A stretch of DNA of 24,862 nucleotides from Phycisphaerae bacterium (lineage in GTDB: Bacteria > Planctomycetota > Phycisphaerae > Phycisphaerales > SM1A02), in the NCBI GenBank assembly GCA_002862325.1, contig PKCT01000154.1, positions 1 to 24,862 on the forward strand. Reading direction: 5' to 3'. Within the stretch, counting starts at the first letter, position 1. Every line of letters begins with the position of its first letter. Shown here piece after piece: positions 1 through 8,097 of this stretch. Below the pieces are notes generated by a model. That model made no database searches. It was not told the DNA's origin and saw only the letters and a list, made by a program, of their open reading frames with translations. A program made the position numbers and the translations under genes.

Positions 1-94
1 TGCACAAACACACACACGCACACATGCATATGGGTACCTAACACACACATCCCCATATGGATCACACACCACCATCCCCTCACACACGCACACT
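1..94. repeat. CA-rich low-complexity tracts at window start
   Basis: Several short runs of alternating CA (around 4-24, 41-49, 63-69 and 80-93) are separated by short unique pieces that twice contain catatgg-like sequence. This composition is unlike the rest of the window, which has no other dinucleotide tracts. It could be a contig-end artefact, a chimeric join to other DNA, or a true simple repeat; the sequence alone does not decide. Confidence 0.7.
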
Positions 95-345
95 GAACGC
101 CTCGTGGCAGCAGCGACCCTGTGCTCAATAAGGTCGACGAGTCTACGGCCACGCCCGGGCTCTTCCTCTGCGGGCCGCAGGTAGCGAGTACAGGGCTCAG
201 CACAGACAGGGGAGAGTGATAGCAGAGGGGGGGGGTCATATGCAGGAGTTGTTGCATCATGCGGCTGATTGTGCGGCTTACTGTGTGTCTGAGCTGATGC
301 CTGCAAAGGTGCGGCACGAGGGTGTTGTCTTCTGCTTCATCTTCA
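95..345. other. Atypical non-planctomycete-like stretch, probable chimeric or low-quality end
   Basis: This stretch holds a nine-G run (around 228-236), mixed base composition and TG-rich sequence, with none of the GC-rich third codon positions seen everywhere downstream. Composition changes to the normal pattern at roughly 345-360. No gene is recognisable here apart from the upstream half of a small open frame (216-485). I infer that the real chromosomal sequence starts near 345; a genuinely transferred fragment is the alternative. Confidence 0.45.
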
Positions 346-485
346 AGTTCCGAATGAGATTCGCGGTCGTGGCCAAGGCGATCGCGACCTCGCTCGGGCT
401 CCCGGCAAGCCGACTCGAGGAGTACCGCCATTGGGGCATGTACCTCGACGATCTGTCCTGCTGCGGCGAGGAGTGCATCTGTTGA
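216..485 (+). CDS. Small open frame, probably the 3' end of a truncated gene
   Basis: The open frame codes for 89 residues, but only the last ~45 residues (from about base 350) use GC-rich third positions like neighbouring genes; the first half lies in the anomalous window-start sequence. The C-terminus is Cys-rich, ending CCGEECIC. The stop codon TGA overlaps a TTG start of the next frame (TTGA at 482-485), an arrangement typical of translational coupling, which supports a real gene end here. No family is recognised. The likely reading is a gene whose 5' part is missing or replaced by the chimeric-looking sequence; the annotated ATG is therefore not trusted. Confidence 0.4.
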   Translation: MIAEGGGHMQELLHHAADCAAYCVSELMPAKVRHEGVVFCFIFKFRMRFAVVAKAIATSLGLPASRLEEYRHWGMYLDDLSCCGEECIC

Positions 486-712
486 ACGACGCTCCAAAGA
501 CCGCCATCGATCCGGACCCCAGATCGCTTCGGTCACTCGGGGTGGCGTGGGCCGGACAGACCCTGGCCAGTCTCTGCTGGATCGGCAGCGTCTTCGCCTA
601 CGGACTGAGCGACCTGGGAGACTACCTGCAGCTCTCCGCGGCCTCCGCGTGGTTCATCGCGAACCTGTTCACCGCGCTTTCCACCTCGCATGCCGAACCG
701 GGGACGAAATGA
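482..712 (+). CDS. Small hydrophobic membrane protein, unknown function
   Basis: A 76-residue protein if started at the TTG at 482, which overlaps the preceding stop as TTGA. An in-frame ATG exists at 431, but it would lie inside the upstream gene and code for an Arg-rich, non-membrane N-terminus, so the TTG is preferred. Two hydrophobic stretches are visible, roughly residues 18-37 and 44-62, suggesting a small two-helix inner-membrane protein. The gene ends in ATGA (709-712), overlapping the start of the lipoprotein gene that follows, so the three frames 216-1596 probably form one translation-coupled unit. I do not recognise the family with confidence. Confidence 0.6.
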   Translation: MNDAPKTAIDPDPRSLRSLGVAWAGQTLASLCWIGSVFAYGLSDLGDYLQLSAASAWFIANLFTALSTSHAEPGTK

Positions 713-1596
713 CCACTAAAACGAGTCGTCGTGCGACGCGGCGACATGACCTGCTGCGCAACCGCCTCCTCGCGTCCGTCTTCGTCGTCGTCATACTGGG
801 CGGCTGCGTCTCGGACCGGTCCGTCACCACGAGAACAACGACGCCCGTCGTCGAACCGCGCCAGCTGCTCTTCGCAGCCACGGACCACGAAGCGTTGTAC
901 ACCCTCGCCGGCGGCCTGAAACCGATGAGCACGGGAATCTGGCAAGGCGACTTCGAAGTCGACGACCCGGACCTCGCCGAGCTCCAAGCGGTCCGACAGG
1001 CCCTCTCCCCGCTCCGCAACGACGTGTGGTACAGCGACATCCAAGTCTTCGACAAGGTGTACGACGGCAACCGTACGGCCCACGCGTTCGTGGTACATCG
1101 CACCGCCCTGGCGAGGATGATCGAACGTCACGATCGGTTCTGGGGTCCCTGGGGCATCACCCCGTCCACCCATCCCGCCGAAATCGTGGCGGTCGTCGAC
1201 CGGATGCCGCGGAAGGACCGATGGCGGGGCTATGGCTATCTCTTCGGATACCCCGACGACGCCGTCGACTTCTTCGTCGAAGCCGGCCTGGCCGCGGAGG
1301 ACGGGCGAGAGATCGGTCCGGGCAAGGATCGTGAATTCGTCCAGATCCCGACCTACGCCGCACCGTCCGGCCACTTCACCTATGCGATCCCCATGGACCA
1401 TGCAGAGACCGTCGCGGATCGCGCCCTCGCCGAACATGCGACCGCGATCCTGGCCGCCTACGTCCAGACCAGACCGGATCTGATCGATGGCGAGGACGTC
1501 GTCCGGGCGATGCGTCGCCTCGAGGCGCGCTTCGAACCGGTGGTATCCGCCGACGAGCGACTTCGAAGTCACTCCGAGGAGTCGGCCCCCCACTGA
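709..1596 (+). CDS. Predicted lipoprotein, unknown function
   Basis: A 295-residue protein. The start is the ATG at 709, overlapping the previous stop (ATGA); earlier in-frame starts would run through the upstream gene. The N-terminus has an Arg/Lys-rich region, a hydrophobic stretch (residues ~20-32) and a textbook lipobox LGGC with Cys33 as the predicted lipidation site, so the mature protein should be membrane-anchored on the periplasmic side. The mature part is soluble-looking, with many aromatic residues (WYSDIQVFDKVYD near 105-118, HDRFWGPWG near 142-150) and no motif I can assign to an enzyme family. Codon use matches the downstream genes. Position in a coupled three-gene unit suggests a role linked to the small membrane protein. 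Function not assigned. Confidence 0.8.
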   Translation: MTTKTSRRATRRHDLLRNRLLASVFVVVILGGCVSDRSVTTRTTTPVVEPRQLLFAATDHEALYTLAGGLKPMSTGIWQGDFEVDDPDLAELQAVRQALSPLRNDVWYSDIQVFDKVYDGNRTAHAFVVHRTALARMIERHDRFWGPWGITPSTHPAEIVAVVDRMPRKDRWRGYGYLFGYPDDAVDFFVEAGLAAEDGREIGPGKDREFVQIPTYAAPSGHFTYAIPMDHAETVADRALAEHATAILAAYVQTRPDLIDGEDVVRAMRRLEARFEPVVSADERLRSHSEESAPH

Positions 1597-1662
1597 GCGA
1601 TCCTCTGCCCTTCGCAGCGCGTCGATAGCGATTTCACCCCGGGCCAAAGCTATCGTTGGAGC

Positions 1663-2736
1663 ATGGCCGCCAACCCCCTACTCCGACCCACCGCCGAGGG
1701 ACTCTGGTGCGAGGCCGGCGGATTCCACGTCGACCCCTGGCGGCCGGTCGAGACGGCCGTCGTCACCCACGCCCACGCCGACCACGCCACGCCGGGATGC
1801 GGCCGCTACATCGCGAGTCCGAACACCCTGGAGATCATGCGGGTCAGATTCGACCGAAATCTCGAGGGCGTACCCTCCGACTGGGGCGAGCGACGGTCGT
1901 TCGGCGACTGCGCGGTGAGCCTCCACCCCGCCGGACACGTTCTCGGTTCCGCCCAGATCCGCATTGAACATCGCGAGGAGGTGTGGTGCGTCACCGGCGA
2001 CTACAAGCGCGAGCCGGACCCGAGCTGTGAATCGTTCGAACTGGTGCGGTGCGACACCCTGCTCACCGAGAGCACCTTCGGGTTGCCGATCTACCGGTGG
2101 CCCGACTCGAAGTCCACCCTCGACGCGATCAATGGCTGGTGGCGGGAGAACGCGGCGACCGGTCGCACCACGGTCCTCATGGCGTACGCATTCGGGAAGG
2201 CGCAGCGACTGCTCGCGGGACTCGATCCGACGATCGGACCGATCGGCCTGCACGGCGCACTCCGGGGACCCACCGAGGTCTATCGCGACGCGGGCATCGA
2301 ACTTCCCCCCACCGTGCCCGCGAATCGAACGACCGCCGCCGAACTCTCGGGGGGCGGCATCGTCATCTCCCCTCCTTCCGCCACCGGCACCCCGTGGATC
2401 CGCGCGTTCGAAGGCCCCGGAGGCATGCGCATTGCCGCGGCGTCCGGATGGATGCAGGTCCGAGGCCGACGACGTTGGCAGGCGGTGGATCGAGGCTTCG
2501 TGCTCAGCGATCACGCCGACTGGCCGGGCCTGCTGCGGACGATCGAGGAATGCGGCGCGAACCGGATCGGCGTCACGCACGGCTTCACGGCGCCGCTCGC
2601 CCGGTATGTGCGGGAGCGGCTCGGCCTCGAGACGTTCGAGGTGCCGACCCGGTACGTCGGCGAGACCCCGCCGGAGACGATCCGCGGCGACGCGACGCCC
2701 GAGGAGGCTCTCGCGGTGGAGCGACCCGACTCATGA
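1663..2736 (+). CDS. Ligase-associated DNA exonuclease (metallo-beta-lactamase fold)
   Basis: A 357-residue protein of the beta-CASP/metallo-beta-lactamase type. The metal-binding signature THAHADH is at residues 35-41 (His36, His38, Asp40, His41), followed by HPAGHVLGS near 87-95 and VTGDYK near 109-114, both expected parts of the metal site. A later SDHADW (near 283-288) and GVTHG (near 304-308) fit the C-terminal part of the fold. In the family these proteins are encoded beside an ATP-dependent ligase and are thought to trim DNA ends before sealing. Here the stop overlaps the ligase start as ATGA (2733-2736), so co-translation is likely. No strong ribosome-binding site precedes the ATG (only ggag one base away), so the start is moderately certain. 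Nuclease activity is inferred from family and neighbourhood. Confidence 0.9.
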   Translation: MAANPLLRPTAEGLWCEAGGFHVDPWRPVETAVVTHAHADHATPGCGRYIASPNTLEIMRVRFDRNLEGVPSDWGERRSFGDCAVSLHPAGHVLGSAQIRIEHREEVWCVTGDYKREPDPSCESFELVRCDTLLTESTFGLPIYRWPDSKSTLDAINGWWRENAATGRTTVLMAYAFGKAQRLLAGLDPTIGPIGLHGALRGPTEVYRDAGIELPPTVPANRTTAAELSGGGIVISPPSATGTPWIRAFEGPGGMRIAAASGWMQVRGRRRWQAVDRGFVLSDHADWPGLLRTIEECGANRIGVTHGFTAPLARYVRERLGLETFEVPTRYVGETPPETIRGDATPEEALAVERPDS

Positions 2737-4394
2737 GACGGTTTACCGACCTCTACCTCGCACTCGACGGGACGAATTCGACCCGGGAGAAGACGACGCT
2801 CATCCAGCGATACCTGGCCGAGGTGGACGACGAGGATGCCGCCTGGGCGATCGCGTTCCTGACGGGGAACCGCCCCAAGGGCCTCGGGGTGTCGCGACTC
2901 CTTCGTGCACTCTGCCTCGAGGTCGCGGACTGCCCTCCCTGGCTCTTCGAAGAATGCCGTACCGCGGTCGGCGACCTCTCGGAGACGATCGCGCTTCTCC
3001 TCCCGCCCCCAGACGCCGCATCGCCGGAGACGCTCGCGACGGTCATGAGGCGACGCGTGCTTCCCCTGGCCACCGCGTCACCGGATGGAAAGCGCCGCCT
3101 CGTTCGCGACGCCTGGTCGAACCTTCGCCCGGACGAACGACTCGTCTATCACAAGCTCGTGCGCGGCGGCTTTCGGATCGGGGTGCAGCGGCAGACCGTC
3201 GTCCGCGCTCTCGCGGCGTTCGGCGATCTCGACACCGAACTCGTCGCCCATCGACTCACCGGAAGATTCGAACCAAGTCCGGCGCAGTATCGCCGGCTGC
3301 TTGAGCCGGAACGCGTTGACGAGCATCGCGACCGCCCGTACCCCTTCTTCCTCGCCCACGCCTTGGAGTGCCCCGTCGACAACCTCGGGCCGATAGAAGA
3401 CTGGATCGTCGAGGAGAAGTGGGACGGAATCCGCGCCCAGTTGATCGTTCGTGCGTCGGAGCGTCGCCTGTGGTCGCGCGGCGAGGAGTCGATCGGCCAC
3501 CTCTTTCCATCCCTCCTCTCGGGACTCGATCTACCCGAGAACACCGTGCTCGACGGCGAGGTCCTGCTCTGGGGCGAGAACGGACCCAAGACCTTCTTCG
3601 AACTGCAGCGACGACTCAATCGAAAGGCCGCGCCGGATGCGCAGCTCGCACTCTTCGAACGAGACGATGCCCGGTTCATCGCCTACGACCTCCTCGAGGC
3701 GGCAGGCGAGGACCTTCGCGATCGACCACTCGAGGAACGTCGTCGACGACTAGAGGAGATGTGCGGGACGACGTGCCATCCGGCGATCGAGCCGTCCCGA
3801 TCGCTCGCCGTGCGAAACTGGTCGGAGGCCGCGTCGCTGCGCGGTCGTGCGCGGGAACGCGGCACCGAGGGACTCATGCTCAAGCCTCGGGCGTCGACCT
3901 ACGGCGTGGGCCGGACACGCAGATCAGACGGTTGGCTGAAGTGGAAGATCGAACCCCTCACCGCGGATGCGGTCCTGATCGGCGCGCAACCCGGATCCGG
4001 ACGACGCGCGAACCTCTATACCGACTACACCTTCGCGATCTGGGATCGCACCGGCACCGAACCTCGGCTGGCATCCTTCGCCAAGGCGTACTCCGGACTG
4101 ACGCAGGAGGAGATCGAGGAGGTGGATCGCTGGATTCGCAAGAACACCGTCGAACGGAGCGGCCCCTATCGAGTCGTCCGCCCGGAACTCGTGTTCGAAC
4201 TCGCCTTCGAGGGCATTCAACGATCGGATCGACATCGATCCGGTCTGGCGGTCCGGTTCCCGCGGATCCTGCGTCGTCGTCCCGACAAGCCGGCGTCGGA
4301 AGCCGACGATCTCGACACCATCCGGAGCCTCCTCGATCGACCGCCGACCGTCTCCACCGACGACCACGAAGACCCCGCCTCGACCGGACCGTAG
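2733..4394 (+). CDS. ATP-dependent DNA ligase
   Basis: A 553-residue ligase starting at the ATG that overlaps the exonuclease stop. Residues ~1-200 look like the helical DNA-binding domain; ~205-405 the adenylation domain; ~410-530 the OB-fold domain. The nucleotidyl-transfer motif EKWDGIRA carries the predicted AMP-accepting lysine Lys229; motif III is LDGEV (Asp274-Gly275-Glu276); EGLMLKP and WLKWK represent motifs IV and V. The enzyme would seal nicks by lysine adenylation, AMP transfer to the 5' phosphate and phosphodiester formation. Size and motif layout match the bacterial ATP-dependent ligases found with an exonuclease, an Lhr-like helicase and a phosphoesterase. The last two partners are absent directly downstream. 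A short GC hairpin (4396-4413) follows the stop but lacks a T-run. Confidence 0.95.
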   Translation: MRRFTDLYLALDGTNSTREKTTLIQRYLAEVDDEDAAWAIAFLTGNRPKGLGVSRLLRALCLEVADCPPWLFEECRTAVGDLSETIALLLPPPDAASPETLATVMRRRVLPLATASPDGKRRLVRDAWSNLRPDERLVYHKLVRGGFRIGVQRQTVVRALAAFGDLDTELVAHRLTGRFEPSPAQYRRLLEPERVDEHRDRPYPFFLAHALECPVDNLGPIEDWIVEEKWDGIRAQLIVRASERRLWSRGEESIGHLFPSLLSGLDLPENTVLDGEVLLWGENGPKTFFELQRRLNRKAAPDAQLALFERDDARFIAYDLLEAAGEDLRDRPLEERRRRLEEMCGTTCHPAIEPSRSLAVRNWSEAASLRGRARERGTEGLMLKPRASTYGVGRTRRSDGWLKWKIEPLTADAVLIGAQPGSGRRANLYTDYTFAIWDRTGTEPRLASFAKAYSGLTQEEIEEVDRWIRKNTVERSGPYRVVRPELVFELAFEGIQRSDRHRSGLAVRFPRILRRRPDKPASEADDLDTIRSLLDRPPTVSTDDHEDPASTGP

Positions 4395-4683
4395 GCCACC
4401 CCTGGACGGGTGGAGAGACCGGTGGCTCATCGCGTCGGACCGTGGTGAGCGGCGGCCGGGGCCGCTATCGGAACTGCCGCACTGGGATCGACGCCTCGAC
4501 GCCCGCAACGGGGGGAGAGTCCTCGGATTTCCATGGTTCCGGAGCGGGGAATCCGAGATATTTTATGGTAGGCGATCCAGGAACAAAGCCCGAAACCCCA
4601 CGACAATCCGTCGCGAAGCTTGAACCGAACACGCCACCCCGCATCAAATCCACCGTTGGATCCATCTTCCGAGGAGCTCATCG

Positions 4684-5697
4684 ATGAACAACCGCATCCC
4701 GATCACCTGCATGCTGCTAGGCTCTGTCGCCGCCGCCTCGGCGGCCGCCCTCGCCGCCGACAACGGAGCTCTTTGGAGCGAGGAGTTCAACCAGGATGGT
4801 CCACCCGACCCGCTCGTCTGGACGCCTGCGATCGGGAACCTCCAGGTCAACAACGAACTCCAGATCTACACGGATGATCCCAGCAACGTCCGCGTCGAGG
4901 ACGGAAGCCTCGTGCTCACCGCCCGCCGACGGGAGAGTGGCATTATCACCTCCGGTCGGGTCCGAACCGAGGACAAGGTGATGTTCCAGTACGGCACGGT
5001 CGAGGCGAGGATCAAGATCCCGGACCTCGCCGATGGACTCTGGCCCGCGTTCTGGACGCTGGGCAACGACATCTCGAGCGTCGGCTGGCCGCGATGCGGC
5101 GAGATCGACATCCTGGAGATGGGTTTTTCCGGGGCCCTCGCCAATGGTGAAGCCAACCGCCGAGTGTACTCCACGGCCCACTGGGACATCGACGGCAACT
5201 ACGCATCCTACGGGGAGAGCCGCGCGGTCGGCGTCGAACTCGACGAGGACTACCACATCTGGCGCATGGAGTGGACGCCGATCTCCATCGCGACCTACAT
5301 CGACGGGGAGCGGGTCTGGATCATCGACATTTCCGACCCTGACAGCTTCGGCGGCCACGAGTTCCACGCCCCCCACTTCCTCATCGTCAATCTTGCCGTC
5401 GGCGGTAACTTCCCCGGGATCTACGATCGCAACGCCATCACGGCCCCGCTTCCGGCCGAATATCTAGTCGACTGGATCCGACTCTACGACAACGGACACA
5501 CGATCCTCACCGGCCCCGGCTCGGTACGCCCCTGCCCCGGCGACATCACCGGCGACGACAAGGTCGATGGTGCGGATCTGGCACGGATTCTCGCGGCCTG
5601 GTCGACCGACTTCGCACCCGCGGACCTGAGCGGCAACGGACGGGTCGACGCGGCGGACATCGGACTGCTGCTCGGCGTCTGGGGCAAATGTCCCTGA
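4684..5697 (+). CDS. Secreted GH16 beta-glucanase with C-terminal dockerin-like domain
   Basis: A 337-residue secreted enzyme. Residues 1-25 form a signal peptide ending ALAA; residues ~30-277 are a glycoside hydrolase family 16 domain with the active-site motif GEIDILEMG, giving Glu140 (nucleophile), Asp142 and Glu145 (acid/base). The extra residue between Asp and the second Glu is the beta-bulge form typical of laminarinases, so a beta-1,3-glucan (laminarin-like) substrate is likely. Residues 283-337 contain two 12-residue calcium loops (DITGDDKVDGAD and DLSGNGRVDAAD) ending WGKCP, the dockerin-like tail common in Phycisphaerae. A GAGGAG ribosome-binding site lies seven bases before the ATG. 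It is followed on the same strand by a second secreted hydrolase. Exact substrate not provable from sequence. Confidence 0.93.
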   Translation: MNNRIPITCMLLGSVAAASAAALAADNGALWSEEFNQDGPPDPLVWTPAIGNLQVNNELQIYTDDPSNVRVEDGSLVLTARRRESGIITSGRVRTEDKVMFQYGTVEARIKIPDLADGLWPAFWTLGNDISSVGWPRCGEIDILEMGFSGALANGEANRRVYSTAHWDIDGNYASYGESRAVGVELDEDYHIWRMEWTPISIATYIDGERVWIIDISDPDSFGGHEFHAPHFLIVNLAVGGNFPGIYDRNAITAPLPAEYLVDWIRLYDNGHTILTGPGSVRPCPGDITGDDKVDGADLARILAAWSTDFAPADLSGNGRVDAADIGLLLGVWGKCP

Positions 5698-5918
5698 ACA
5701 CGGCCCCGTCCGCCGTCGGAACGTTGAGTCCGAACCCCGCAAGCGCCGTCGACGGGAGGTGATGCATTCGTCGGCGTGAATTGCTCGCCGATTCCGACAA
5801 CGACCGTTGGAATGAACACGATCGCGTCCGGAGACCACCACACGCGTCGCGGACCTGCGAAGATCGTCCACGCATCGACGAAGACCGCCACCCGTACCCA
5901 CCGCTTCGGAACGACTTC

Positions 5919-7865
5919 ATGCCGCCTACCCGTCCCCGCCTTCTCCACCGAGTGCTGTGCGCGTTGATCCTCGGTCTCCTCGCCGTCCCCGCCAGCGCGC
6001 AGCGCGGTCGGCCCGTGATCGACGACGCCCTCGGCTTCAATCGATTGCTCAGCGACAAGGGCACACTGCTTCGCGGCGTCAGCATCTCCTGGGACGGTGG
6101 GGATCCCTACGGCAGCCAGGAGAAGTTCATGCCGAGCCAGGCGTCGCTCGACGCGCTCGCGAAGGACTACGGCTACAACGCTCTGCACATCTACCTCGAA
6201 GGCGACTCCTCGGGGAACACCGATCCGGTCGGCTACAACGCCGAGGACTGCGACGTCCTCGTCGAGCGGTGCGGCAAGGCGGGCCTCTACCTCATCATCA
6301 CGATCGGATGCAACGGCGAGAACGGCGCCATCCACTCCATGGACTTCATCAGGGACTTCTGGAAGTTCTATGGTCCGCGATACAAGGACGAGACACACGT
6401 CATCTTCGAGGCGAAGAACGAGCCGGTCCACTTCACCGCCGCCCACTGGGTGCCGAAGGACTGGGACGATCAGCTCCTGATGTACGAGACGATCCGCGAG
6501 GTCGCGCCCGACACCATGGTGCTCCTGCTGTCCTACATGGGCTTCCGCTACGAAGGCGCGGTGGCGGACGCGGTGAAGCATCTCACCGACAACGGGGTCG
6601 ACTGGGGCAACGCCGCCGTCGCCTGGCACGGCTACGAGACCAGACAGGGCATCGAGGCGTGTCTCGATCTCTTCGAGCGAACCCCCGACTTCCCCGCGAC
6701 CCTGTGCACGGAGTTCTGGCCGGGGGACACCGTCGCCGATCCCACCGTCGAGGACGACGAGTCGTACAACGCCGCGTTCGAGAGTCACCACGTCGGCTGG
6801 CTGCAGTTCCAGTGGCTCGCCGCCAACGACGCCGAGCTGCCGGGACTCGCGTATCGCCTCGAGCGCGCCGGCGTGGTTTGGACGCCCGACGATCCGGCCT
6901 GCCGTTGGCCCGCGAGCGGCAGCCCCACGATTCCCGAAGACGGATCCGAAATCGCGATCTTCGACCGGGGACGGCAGCGCTTCGTCGCATCCCCCGGTGG
7001 CGGTGACCTCACCGCCACGCTCGAGCGCTACACCGGAGGCGACGACGATCGATTCACCCTCGAACAGGTGACGCCTGGCATCGTCGCCTTCAAGGCGAGC
7101 AACGGAAAGTACGTCTCGACCTGCTGCGAGACCGACGCGCTCACACCGGTCGGCACCACGATCGGACCGGACGAGATGTTCCGCTGGATCGAACTCCCCG
7201 ACGGCGACGTGGTGCTCCGATCGATGAGCGACGGCCACCTGGTCCGCAGCGTCACCCGGCCGCTCGCCGGCGGCCTCGTCCAGGAGATCCTGATGGCGAA
7301 CGCGGACGACGGGAACGCGATCGAGAGTCGATACGTGATCCTCGACGGCACCCGTCCCCAGGCCGCGCCCGCTACGCGACCGACCCGGGCCGACCGCATG
7401 CCGCCTCCCGGTCCCTTCCACGGCAACCCTCACGCGATCCCCGGCGTCATCCAGCTCGTCGACTTCGATCATGGCGGCGAAGGCGTCGGCTACAGCGATT
7501 CCGGTGCGGACAACATCGACGGGTTCTACCGGCCCCGCGAAGGCGTCGACATCCAGGCGAGCTCGGAGGGTGGTTCCATCGTCGGGTGGATCGAGGACGG
7601 CGAGTGGCTCCGGTACACGGTCGAAGTGAAGCAGCCGGGCCGCTATCGGGTCGATGTCAGGCACGCCGGCGGCGACGGGGAACTGCGGATCGAGTTCGAT
7701 GACGTCGACGTGACGGGTCCGCTCCGCATCACCCCGACCGCGAACTGGCAGGACTGGACCGATCTTTCCACCGAGATCGAACTCCCCGCCGGACGCCAGA
7801 CCATGACCGTGCGCTGCGGTGCGGGCTACAACCTGCGGAGCCTCACCTTCACAAGGCTGGACTGA
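5919..7865 (+). CDS. Secreted GH5-like glycoside hydrolase with fascin-like and CBM6-like domains
   Basis: The frame is open from 5781, but the ATG at 5919 gives a clear signal peptide (hydrophobic LCALILGLLAVPASA, cleaved near residue 27), so a 648-residue product is chosen. Residues ~35-330 look like a TIM-barrel of the GH5/clan A type: EAKNEP places a general acid at Glu168 and CTEFW a nucleophile at Glu265. Residues ~340-480 resemble a beta-trefoil fascin-like module (for example FKASNGKYVST). Residues ~510-648 look like a CBM6-type carbohydrate-binding module, with aromatic-rich VGWIEDGEWLRYTV and a terminal beta strand. Together with the upstream GH16 enzyme this suggests digestion of an external glucan or algal polysaccharide. 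No strong ribosome-binding site is seen. The GH5 assignment is by motif spacing; a related clan A family is possible. Confidence 0.85.
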   Translation: MPPTRPRLLHRVLCALILGLLAVPASAQRGRPVIDDALGFNRLLSDKGTLLRGVSISWDGGDPYGSQEKFMPSQASLDALAKDYGYNALHIYLEGDSSGNTDPVGYNAEDCDVLVERCGKAGLYLIITIGCNGENGAIHSMDFIRDFWKFYGPRYKDETHVIFEAKNEPVHFTAAHWVPKDWDDQLLMYETIREVAPDTMVLLLSYMGFRYEGAVADAVKHLTDNGVDWGNAAVAWHGYETRQGIEACLDLFERTPDFPATLCTEFWPGDTVADPTVEDDESYNAAFESHHVGWLQFQWLAANDAELPGLAYRLERAGVVWTPDDPACRWPASGSPTIPEDGSEIAIFDRGRQRFVASPGGGDLTATLERYTGGDDDRFTLEQVTPGIVAFKASNGKYVSTCCETDALTPVGTTIGPDEMFRWIELPDGDVVLRSMSDGHLVRSVTRPLAGGLVQEILMANADDGNAIESRYVILDGTRPQAAPATRPTRADRMPPPGPFHGNPHAIPGVIQLVDFDHGGEGVGYSDSGADNIDGFYRPREGVDIQASSEGGSIVGWIEDGEWLRYTVEVKQPGRYRVDVRHAGGDGELRIEFDDVDVTGPLRITPTANWQDWTDLSTEIELPAGRQTMTVRCGAGYNLRSLTFTRLD

Positions 7866-8097
7866 ATCTCGGCTTAGGAACCCCGAGGATTTTGCCGGAA
7901 CATCCGCGTCCGCATCGCCCCCGCGCCGTCGTCTCGCCGGCTTCCGACCGGTCGTCCACCCGAGACCATTCTTCTCTGGACAAGTCGCCGAGACCCAGTA
8001 AGATCGGCAGACCGCGATCATTCCCAATCGCGGAAACGTTCCCACGGTTCCCACCGTATCCCAGTTCCCTGTTCTCAACTTGCAGAGGAGATAGAAC

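Noticed and set aside
622..1647. 341-codon minus-strand frame opposite the lipoprotein gene
   Set aside because: Antisense shadow; the plus-strand frame has a perfect lipobox and coupled start.
1964..3304. 446-codon plus-strand frame overlapping exonuclease and ligase
   Set aside because: Arg/Ser/Pro-rich composition and overlap with two genes carrying complete catalytic motifs.
4396..4413. Six-base-pair hairpin just after the ligase stop as a terminator
   Set aside because: The stem is short and there is no T-run on the coding strand; such stems are common by chance at this GC content.
7868..7893. Five-base-pair hairpin followed by TTTT after the GH5-like gene
   Set aside because: The stem is too short and the loop too long to claim a terminator with confidence.
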